This document shows positions 54,756 to 64,000 of a stretch of 64,000 nucleotides of DNA, one piece after another. Below the pieces are notes generated by a model that did not search any database, was not told the origin of the DNA, and saw only the letters and a program-made list of their open reading frames with translations. How positions within the stretch are numbered: position 1 is the first letter of the stretch; every line of letters starts with the position of its first letter. Source of the stretch: Bifidobacterium subtile (lineage in GTDB: Bacteria > Actinomycetota > Actinomycetes > Actinomycetales > Bifidobacteriaceae); NCBI RefSeq assembly GCF_000741775.1, contig NZ_JGZR01000006.1, positions 62,001 to 126,000 of the forward strand, written 5' to 3'. A program made the position numbers and the translations under genes.

Positions 54756-55484
54756 ATGAGCGAGAATCTTGAGGGCAACGAGCCAGACGTCATCGAGCCG
54801 GAGGGCGCTTCGCAGGGTGCTGTGTCGGAAGATGCCACGGCGCCGCTGATTAAGCCACGTACCGTGGAATCGGGCGAGTTTGAGGCCCAGGCTTCGGCAA
54901 GGGAGCGCAATGTCCAACCGCATGTAGGGCAGGAGCATGCGCCCCGCGTCGCTCGCTCCGCCTCCAATCAGCCGGCATATGCGGCGTCTGGCTCGGCTGC
55001 ATCGTCGAAAGGCGGGCCGTCGTCTGCAGCTGCATCCCCCACCGGGGTGCCGTCAACCGCCAGACCGCAGAAAACCGCTGCTGCATCGGCAAAGAATCCC
55101 GCTGCCGGTCGTCGTGCGCCCCGCGCAAGGCGCATGAGCCTGTCGCTGACCCACGTCGATGCATGGTCCGTAGCCAAGGTCACCTTCCTGCTAAGCGTGG
55201 CCGGAGCGATCATCCAAATCGTCGCCGCAGCGCTCATCTGGCTGCTGCTCAATGTGGTGGGCGTGTTCGACCAGGTGACGCAGATCGTGTCATCGACTGG
55301 CTTGGACGCCGGTGGATTCAACCTCGCCGATGTCTTCTCGCTGAGCACCGTGCTCAGCGCCGTCACGATCTTCTCGATTGTCGGAGTGGTGCTGTTCACC
55401 CTGCTCGCGACGATTCTCGCTTGGCTGTACAACGTGGTCAGCGCCCTGGTCGGTGGCGTCCACATGACCCTTGGCGACGACTGA
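54756..55484 (+). CDS. DUF3566 membrane protein
   Basis: 242 residues. The N-terminal 125 residues are low complexity and hydrophilic. The C-terminal domain begins RRMSLSLTHVDAWSVAKVTF and has two membrane helices (about 143-172 and 205-232). DUF3566 genes directly after gyrA are an actinobacterial hallmark; the function is unknown. AAGGAGAAGCG precedes the ATG. Confidence 0.88.
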   Translation: MSENLEGNEPDVIEPEGASQGAVSEDATAPLIKPRTVESGEFEAQASARERNVQPHVGQEHAPRVARSASNQPAYAASGSAASSKGGPSSAAASPTGVPSTARPQKTAAASAKNPAAGRRAPRARRMSLSLTHVDAWSVAKVTFLLSVAGAIIQIVAAALIWLLLNVVGVFDQVTQIVSSTGLDAGGFNLADVFSLSTVLSAVTIFSIVGVVLFTLLATILAWLYNVVSALVGGVHMTLGDD

Positions 55485-55596
55485 GAGATAACCGGCGTGC
55501 CATATGTGCCATAGTAGGCACTTGCGCACTCAGTAGCCTTGGTGCCGCAATGGCCCGAGGGCAGCACGATTCGGTATCCAAGTTAGAAGAGAGAAT

Positions 55597-58533
<2,937 letters not shown>

Positions 58534-59535
58534 ATGAGCCATCAACCAGTATCCATCGGCATCATCGGCATCGGGCATGTCGGCCCGCACGCGGCGAACA
58601 GCCTGATCCTGCAAGGCATCGCGGACGAGCTGCTGCTGTGCGACGTCAACGAGAGCAAACTCGCCGCCGAGGTGCAGGATCTCAACGATTCCGTCGTTTT
58701 CGCGCCGCATCGGGTCGTGGTGCGCAACTGCCACGCCGATTACGAGCAGCTGGCGGGCTGTGATGTCATCATCAACGCCGCCGGCAATGTGAAGCTCGCT
58801 GCGGTGAGTCGTGACGGCGAGCTGTTCGCCACCGTCGATTCGGCCCGTACCTTTGTCGGGCGGCTTGCGGCGGCTGGATTCGAGGGATTCTGGGTCAACG
58901 TGGCCAACCCCTGCGATGTGGTGTCCGCCGAAGTGCACCGGCTTTCGGGGCTGCCCACGAACCATATCATCGGCACCGGCACCTGCCTCGACTCCGCCCG
59001 GCTGCGCACGGTCATCTCGCTGACCACGAAGCTCGCGCCCGAATCGATTCAGGCCTATATGATCGGCGAGCACGGCAATACGCAGATCGCCGCCTGGTCG
59101 GCCATCAGCTTCGCCGGCGTCCCGATGAAGAACGTCATCAGCAAGCCCGGATTCAGCGACCTCAAGCCCGATGAGGTGCAGGCGAAGGCGCGTGACGGCG
59201 GCTATGTCGCCTATCGTGGCAAGGAGTGCACCGAGTACGCGATCGCCAACGCGGCGGTGCGCATCACGCGGGCCATTCTGCACGACGAGCATGCGGTGAT
59301 GCCCGGCTCGGTGTGGCTTGACGGGCAATATGGTCAGCGCGGCTTGTACATTTCGGTGCCGTGCATCATCGGCGCAAATGGCGTCGAGGACATCGTTGAG
59401 CTGGACCTGAACGACGAGGAGCAGGCTGGATTCGCCGCCTCCTGCGACGCTGTGCGTGCCAACACGGCCCGCCTTGCCCCCTTCAGCATCGAGGAGTCGC
59501 GCAAGAACCCGGTCACACTGCCGAAGCACGAATAA
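58534..59535 (+). CDS. L-2-hydroxyisocaproate dehydrogenase-like (LDH/MDH family)
   Basis: 333 residues. NAD-binding GIIGIGHVG and acceptor Asp in LLCDVNE; catalytic His in GEHGN and Asp in VANPCDVV. The substrate loop is AAGNVKLAAVSRDGE, not the GxxQxxGxxR of lactate dehydrogenases, and resembles lactobacillar L-HicDH (GNIKL...). It interconverts branched 2-oxo and L-2-hydroxy acids with NAD(H); lactate or malate activity cannot be excluded. AGGAAGGAA precedes the ATG. Confidence 0.85.
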   Translation: MSHQPVSIGIIGIGHVGPHAANSLILQGIADELLLCDVNESKLAAEVQDLNDSVVFAPHRVVVRNCHADYEQLAGCDVIINAAGNVKLAAVSRDGELFATVDSARTFVGRLAAAGFEGFWVNVANPCDVVSAEVHRLSGLPTNHIIGTGTCLDSARLRTVISLTTKLAPESIQAYMIGEHGNTQIAAWSAISFAGVPMKNVISKPGFSDLKPDEVQAKARDGGYVAYRGKECTEYAIANAAVRITRAILHDEHAVMPGSVWLDGQYGQRGLYISVPCIIGANGVEDIVELDLNDEEQAGFAASCDAVRANTARLAPFSIEESRKNPVTLPKHE

Positions 59536-59573
59536 CCCTAAGCCGTTAACGAGCGGCACTGTCAGCGCCCGTT

Positions 59574-59664
59574 TTGTAGCGCTAGCAAGTGATTACTGGC
59601 ACGAAAAGGCCGCCGATGGCTCGGTAGAGGTCTTTGCGCCAATAGCCGCGATATGGCGCTACAA
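59574..59664. repeat. TTGTAGCGC inverted repeat, related to the 24.4-kb hairpins
   Basis: TTGTAGCGC (59574-59582) is complementary to 59656-59664, with 73 bases between. The same arm sequence forms the hairpins at 24358-24461. The gap 59536-59876 also contains a LacI operator and near-tandem ACATGGGAAACCCG (about 59806 and 59822) but no gene. Confidence 0.65.
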
Positions 59665-59681
59665 TGAATCAACCAAATCAA

Positions 59682-59695
59682 TGGAAACGTTTGCA
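59682..59695. promoter_or_regulatory. LacI-type operator upstream of the lacI-family gene
   Basis: TGGAAACGTTTGCA matches TGNAANCGNTTNCA at every fixed position, 182 bases before the regulator start, suggesting autoregulation. Confidence 0.75.
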
Positions 59696-59876
59696 AAACT
59701 GCTTGATAAAGAGCCTGTTTGAGGAGGCGATGCCACCGATGAAGCCATCAGATGCACCGAACGCAGCATGTAATAAGGGAACAACGAATACTTCGTTACT
59801 ATAGACATGGGAAACCCGGCAAACATGGGGAAACCCGATAACGGGTACCAGACACGAAGAATAGGGCAAGGTGCGC

Positions 59877-60887
59877 ATGGCACAGCAAACGGTCACGATA
59901 CGCGATGTCGCGCGCAAGGCCGGGGTGGCCGTGTCGACCGCATCGCGTGCCCTAGGCGAGGGCTCCGCGTCTCCCGCCACGAGGAGCAAGGTGCGGCAGG
60001 CCGCGCAGGAGCTTCATTTCGTGCCGAATATGGCCGCAAGGCAGCTGACATCCGGCAGATCGAATGTCGTGGCGATCGTTATCACGGAAGCCCCGGATTT
60101 CGTGTTCCGCGATGCCTTCATTTCCGGCATCGTCAGTCGGCTGATGGGTGCCTTCTCTCGGGCGAACCTGCTTCCGTTTCTCGTGCTGATTGCGCCGACG
60201 GATGCCGATGGCTTCATCCGATTGCTGCGGGACTCCGGGGCCGACGGCATGGTGGTCGTCAGCTTCCACTACTCCAAGCGCTTCGCAACGATTATCAAGG
60301 CTTCGGGCAAGCCCACTGTTTTCGTGGGCAAGCCGCCGGTCGGCATGAATTATCCGTATGTCGACCCTGATTCGGTACAGGGAGGATACATTGCGGGCCG
60401 GGTTCTGACGGATCGGGGGCGGCAACGGATTGCCATCATTGAAGGGCCGAGCGACATGCAGTCCCCGGGCGGCAACAACGAGCGCACTGAGGGGTGCACG
60501 ATGGCTTTGCGCGAGGCGAATCTTGAGCCGGTCGCGGCCCTTCCTGGTCCCTATAGCTTTGAGCACGGCATCGAGGCCATGAATGCCATACTCGACGCGC
60601 ATCCGGAGGTCGACGGAGTGTTCGCGCACTCCGACCAGATCGCGGCCGGAGCTTTGCATGTGCTGCATCAGCGCGGCAAGCGTGTGCCGCAGGACGTTTC
60701 CGTTGTGGGGTTTGATGATTTTCAGATCGCCAGCGCCACCTCCCCGCGCCTGACCACCGTCGCACAGCCGCTCACTCAGCTTGCCCAAGCGGCCACTGAT
60801 ATGTTGATCTACCGCTTGAAAACAGGCGAGTGGAAGACCACGGCGGAGATTTTCCCGGTTAAGCTGGTGACGCGAGAAAGCGTCTGA
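59877..60887 (+). CDS. LacI-family transcriptional regulator
   Basis: 336 residues. The N-terminal HTH and hinge are TIRDVARKAGVAVSTASRAL and FVPNMAARQLTSGRS. The effector-binding domain is of the periplasmic-binding type (GADGMVVVSF, GVFAHSDQIAAGALHVL, VVGFDDFQIA). The ATG at 59877 has AAGG 5 bases upstream; a GTG at 59871 is possible. It precedes a sugar importer with a matching operator, so it is probably its local repressor, released by the sugar or a derivative. Confidence 0.92.
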   Translation: MAQQTVTIRDVARKAGVAVSTASRALGEGSASPATRSKVRQAAQELHFVPNMAARQLTSGRSNVVAIVITEAPDFVFRDAFISGIVSRLMGAFSRANLLPFLVLIAPTDADGFIRLLRDSGADGMVVVSFHYSKRFATIIKASGKPTVFVGKPPVGMNYPYVDPDSVQGGYIAGRVLTDRGRQRIAIIEGPSDMQSPGGNNERTEGCTMALREANLEPVAALPGPYSFEHGIEAMNAILDAHPEVDGVFAHSDQIAAGALHVLHQRGKRVPQDVSVVGFDDFQIASATSPRLTTVAQPLTQLAQAATDMLIYRLKTGEWKTTAEIFPVKLVTRESV

Positions 60888-61255
60888 AACCCCCCATGTC
60901 GTGCGGCAGCGGATTTGCCTATGATGCGTTGGGTTATGTCGGCATACCCGAGCGATCCGCAGCCTGGGCAACGCATTCGATGAAGGTCAACGAGCCAGCC
61001 CGCCAGCCGGCCAGGGAATGCAGCAGCGTGCAGCACAATGATATGCGAATAAAGTGCCGCCAGCGCTAATGGATGCTTGCAATACACAAAAACAAACATT
61101 TTCTTACACTCGAACAATCGCCTTGCAGGGCATTTCCCGAACGTGATAAAGTATTATATGTTTTTGGAAACGGTTCCAAAAAGCACCGACGGACGCAATG
61201 CGGCATGCGCCGGTGGAGAGATTGCACATGGACGTGCAATGAGGAAAGGAACACC
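60888..61255. other. Promoter region of the sugar importer
   Basis: No gene in 368 bases. TTGCAG (61123-61128), 18 bases, TAAAGT (61147-61152) is a plausible promoter; the LacI-type operator lies just downstream, where it would block elongation or open-complex formation. Confidence 0.5.
61165..61178. promoter_or_regulatory. LacI-type operator of the importer operon
   Basis: TGGAAACGGTTCCA matches TGNAANCGNTTNCA at every fixed base and sits within the longer dyad TTTTTGGAA ... TTCCAAAAA, 78 bases before the binding-protein start. Confidence 0.85.
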
Positions 61256-62563
61256 ATGAATACGAGCAAACGAATACTCGCCTCCGTTGTCGCTGTAGCT
61301 GCACTGGCCAGCATGGCTGCCTGTGGCTCCAGCAATGCGTCGGACGGCGCCAAATCCGGCGGCAAGACCGTAATCAAGATTCAAACCTTCAACAACTTTG
61401 GCTATGGCAAGCCCAGCAATGAGCGCCCGGGCGCCGATTTGTGGACGTCATACGAGAAGGAGCATCCGAACGTCAAAGTCGAGGAGACTGTCGCCTCCGG
61501 CTCAGACGACGCCCGCTCCGCTTTCAACACCGCCATCTCGTCTGGCTCAAACGCCTATGACATCTACGCGGCTGATATCGCATGGATGCCTTCGATCCAA
61601 GCCATGCCGGACAAGTTCGTCGATCTGACGGGCCAGTTGAAGAACAACGACTGGCTTGACTGGAAGACCAAAGGCGGCACTACGGCGGACGGCAAGATCA
61701 TCGGCGCCGGCAACGACATCGGCCCCACCGCAGTATGCTACCGCTCCGATCTGTTCGCCAAGGCCGGTCTGCCGACCGACCGCAATGACGTCGCCAAATT
61801 GCTCGGCGGCGACAACGCCTCGTGGGACACCTACTTCCAGGTCGGCAAGCAATATACCGAGAAGACCGGCCTGCCGTGGTACGACGCCATGGGCGGCTTG
61901 TGGGGCGCGATGAAGACCCAGATCGAAGAAGCCTATGTCAAGAAGGATGGCACCATCATCGCCACCGACAAGCAGATCAAGGATCGCTACGACCAGCTGA
62001 CGGCGACTACCGATATGTCGGCTCATCTCAATCAGTGGTCCGACGATTGGAACGCCAACTTCAAGTCCGACAAGGGCTTCGCCACGATCCTGTGCCCGGC
62101 ATGGCTGGTCAACAACATCAAAGGCAATTCCGGTTCGGACTTCAAAGGCTGGGACGTCGCCGACGTGACGCCAGGCGGCGGAGCGAATCAAGGCGGATCG
62201 TGGCTCGTTGTGCCGAAGACCTCAAAAGTGCAGGACGAGGCCGCCAAGCTGGTGGCATGGCTGACCGCGCCCGAGCAGCAGGTCGCCACTTTCAAGGCCG
62301 CCTCGAACTATCCGAGCTCACCCAAGGCGATGGCCGACCCCGCCGTAGCCGACAAGACCGATCCCTTCCTGAACAACGCGCCAACCGGCAAGATCTTCGC
62401 TGACCGCGCCAAGGCCGTCAAGGTTGTGCCCTTCACCGGAGCGCAATACTACGACATCGATTCCAAGCTGGGCGATGCGCTCGGCCGCGTCGACGTGACC
62501 AAGGAGCAGACTCCGGCGCAGTCCTGGAAGCAGTACGTCGCCGACGTCAAGGCCCTGTCCTGA
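61256..62563 (+). CDS. Sugar-binding lipoprotein of a CUT1 ABC importer
   Basis: 435 residues. Signal peptide with lipobox SMAAC; mature protein anchored outside. Family 1 solute-binding fold (VIKIQTFNNFGYGKP; DIYAADIAWMPS; GPTAVCYRSDLFAKAGLPTD). The pattern recalls cello-oligosaccharide-type binding proteins (CebE group), a tentative assignment. AAAGGAA precedes the ATG. It is first in the LacI-controlled unit; a large stem-loop separates it from the permease gene. Confidence 0.87.
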   Translation: MNTSKRILASVVAVAALASMAACGSSNASDGAKSGGKTVIKIQTFNNFGYGKPSNERPGADLWTSYEKEHPNVKVEETVASGSDDARSAFNTAISSGSNAYDIYAADIAWMPSIQAMPDKFVDLTGQLKNNDWLDWKTKGGTTADGKIIGAGNDIGPTAVCYRSDLFAKAGLPTDRNDVAKLLGGDNASWDTYFQVGKQYTEKTGLPWYDAMGGLWGAMKTQIEEAYVKKDGTIIATDKQIKDRYDQLTATTDMSAHLNQWSDDWNANFKSDKGFATILCPAWLVNNIKGNSGSDFKGWDVADVTPGGGANQGGSWLVVPKTSKVQDEAAKLVAWLTAPEQQVATFKAASNYPSSPKAMADPAVADKTDPFLNNAPTGKIFADRAKAVKVVPFTGAQYYDIDSKLGDALGRVDVTKEQTPAQSWKQYVADVKALS

Positions 62564-62689
62564 GCATCGGCAAACCGTCAGCATCGCTTGGCCGTCAGTG
62601 TTCCAGGCGTCTCAAGATCCCAACACCTTGAGCACGTTGAACGTTCGGGACTTGCAACTGATCTTGCAATTGGCAGCAGGCGCCAGGAT

Positions 62690-62743
62690 GCAATCCTGCT
62701 GTGCGCTCAAGGCGCGACGCGCCAAGGCGCACGGCAGGATTGC
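62690..62743 (+). promoter_or_regulatory. Large stem-loop between binding-protein and permease genes
   Basis: The 16-base arm GCAATCCTGCTGTGCG (62690-62705) pairs with 62728-62743 with one G.T pair; the loop contains the palindrome GGCGCGACGCGCC (62711-62723). Such structures in importer operons often protect the 5' part of the message so that binding protein exceeds permease (inferred). Confidence 0.75.
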
Positions 62744-62862
62744 GCGAGGTGGTTGCAGGTGCGCGGGCGAGAGCCATCGGATGGGGTGCCAACGCGAGAT
62801 CAGCAGCGAGACCGAAGGCGAAAACCGGCAGTGAGGTTGGCGATGAGTCGAAAGGAGAGACG

Positions 62863-64000
62863 ATGTCACAGCAGACTATGTCACATCAACATCAAGCAGC
62901 TGGCGGGTCCGGCGGCCAGCCGGGCATTCAGCGAAACAGCCGTCGCGGCAGCGACCCGTCCAGCGGCCCGCCGGGCAAGTGGCGCACGAGGCTCGGCCAG
63001 TTCGAATGGAAGGCGTCGCCGTATCTCTACATCGCCCCCTTCTTCATCCTGTTCGCCATCGTCGGCCTGTTCCCGCTGCTCTACACAATGGTCGTGGCCA
63101 CGCGCAACTGGAACACGCTCACCGGCGACGGCGGGCTTGCGGTATGCGGCGCCACCTGCGGGACCACCACGCCCTCATGGTTCGGCAATTTCGCATGGGT
63201 CCTGCACCAGCAGGCCTTCTATGTCGCGCTGCGCAATTCGGTATCGATCTTCCTGCTGAGCTCCGTGCCGCAGATCATGCTGGCCCTGCTGCTGGCGTGG
63301 ATCCTGGACGCGAACCTGAAAGCCAAGAACTTCTGGCGCATGGGCGTGCTGCTGCCGTACGTTGTGGCCCCTTCGGCCGCCGGCATCATCTTCTCGCAGA
63401 TCTTCTCCGACAAGATGGGCGCCATCAACGTGCTGCTCCAGCAGATCGGCATGAACCCGATCATGTGGCACGGCAGCACGATATGGTCGCATATCGCCAT
63501 CGCCACGATCGTGAACTTCCGCTGGACCGGCTACAACACGCTGATCCTGCTCGCCGCCATGCAGGCCGTGCCGCGCGATGTGGTCGAGGCAGCGGTCGTG
63601 GACGGCGCCGGCAAATGGCGCACCTTTCGCTCGGTGACGCTGCCGATGCTACGCCCGACCCTGATATTCGTCATCATCACCTCGACTATCGGCGGCCTGC
63701 AGATATTCGACGAGCCGCAGCTCTTCCACAACGCGGCCAGCGCGGGCGGCGGCGTCAACAACCAGTACCTGACCGTGAGCCTGTACCTGTACAAGCTCGG
63801 ATTCGTCAGCGTGACGCCAGGCCAGCCGAATATGGGTCGCGCGGCGGCTGTCGCATGGCTGCTGTTCCTCATCATTGTGCTTATCGCCGTGCTCAACTAT
63901 CTGCTCACGCAGCGGCTTGCGTCCGGCGGGCAAGCCCGGCACAGCAAGCAGGCGATACGCCGCATCGAGGAGCATAACGAAGCAGAGCGTCAGCGCGCGA
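62863..64000 (+). CDS. Sugar ABC importer permease (MalF-like), runs off the window
   Basis: At least 379 codons, 3' end not visible. The start at 62863 has AAGGAGAG 4 bases upstream. A hydrophilic tail of about 45 residues is followed by membrane helices (YIAPFFILFAIVGLFPLLYT; MGVLLPYVVAPSAAGIIFSQ; TLIFVIITSTIGGLQIF; AAAVAWLLFLIIVLIAVLNY) and the EAA loop VEAAVVDGAGKWRTF. A periplasmic loop with Cys-x3-Cys (VCGATCG) lies after the first helix. It forms the channel with a second permease, presumably next. Same unit as the LacI-controlled binding protein. Confidence 0.92.
   Translation, partial: MSQQTMSHQHQAAGGSGGQPGIQRNSRRGSDPSSGPPGKWRTRLGQFEWKASPYLYIAPFFILFAIVGLFPLLYTMVVATRNWNTLTGDGGLAVCGATCGTTTPSWFGNFAWVLHQQAFYVALRNSVSIFLLSSVPQIMLALLLAWILDANLKAKNFWRMGVLLPYVVAPSAAGIIFSQIFSDKMGAINVLLQQIGMNPIMWHGSTIWSHIAIATIVNFRWTGYNTLILLAAMQAVPRDVVEAAVVDGAGKWRTFRSVTLPMLRPTLIFVIITSTIGGLQIFDEPQLFHNAASAGGGVNNQYLTVSLYLYKLGFVSVTPGQPNMGRAAAVAWLLFLIIVLIAVLNYLLTQRLASGGQARHSKQAIRRIEEHNEAERQRA

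Overview
The window is a stretch of an actinobacterial chromosome around the replication origin. G+C is high, with a few clearly A/T-richer pockets. The gene order parB-parA ... rsmG ... jag-yidC-yidD-rnpA-rpmH | dnaA-dnaN-recF-DUF721-gyrB-gyrA-DUF3566, preceded by rpfB-like-rsmA and cca-nudix-DUF6049-murJ/pseudokinase-...-trxB, is the classical actinobacterial origin region. The family content points to Bifidobacterium or a close relative: a G5/Rpf-like protein, two binding-protein-dependent importers without an ATPase gene nearby, an L-2-hydroxyisocaproate-type dehydrogenase, an NADP-type glutamate dehydrogenase and a probable membrane-anchored GH3 fragment. The genus assignment is inference from gene content.

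Layout. 1-1.2 kb: right part of an IS256-family insertion sequence that cuts a membrane-protein gene. 1.5-6 kb: glycosyltransferase, then a MerR-controlled redox cluster (aldo/keto reductase, MerR, cupin, carboxymuconolactone-decarboxylase-like protein) with two MerR-type promoters readable in the sequence. 6-7 kb: a nuclease-like AbiEi-type gene broken by one in-frame amber codon. 7.4-11 kb: membrane Ser/Thr kinase, DsbA-like thiol protein, tRNA-Thr. 11.8-24.3 kb: cell-wall and RNA maintenance genes (Rpf-like muralytic protein, RsmA, LytR_C protein, CCA-adding enzyme, Nudix, a frameshifted DUF6049 gene, MurJ fused to a pseudokinase). 24.4-32.8 kb: an accessory block between murJ and trxB with a GNAT acetyltransferase, a Ugp-like importer facing a GpdQ/CpdA-like phosphodiesterase, an aminotransferase and D-Ala-D-Ala ligase. 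32.9-43.3 kb: trxB, parAB, rsmG, jag, yidC, yidD, rnpA, rpmH, with unusually long repeat-containing gaps. 43.7-56.7 kb: dnaA, oriC, dnaN, recF, DUF721, gyrB, gyrA, DUF3566 and a VanZ/RDD protein. 56.7-64 kb: gdhA, a hydroxyacid dehydrogenase, and a LacI-controlled sugar importer that runs off the window.

Origin architecture. Leading-strand polarity flips at dnaA: rpmH to parB are on minus, dnaA to gyrA on plus. DnaA boxes are dense in the dnaA-dnaN gap, as expected for oriC. A second compact cluster of six perfect TTATNCACA boxes beside an A/T-rich stretch lies upstream of parA, 27 bp from a parS site. Four parS sites are visible: in parB, upstream of parA, in rsmG, and at the centre of a perfect 60-bp palindrome upstream of jag. 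rsmG is flanked by three diverged copies of a 330-450-bp repeat.

The intergenic regions carry several distinct hairpin or repeat families, at about 3.0, 7.2, 15.3/47.2, 24.4/59.6 and 8.8/26.9 kb. One 63-bp repeat also lies in frame inside the kinase gene. These repeats and the origin architecture are the least explained parts of the window.
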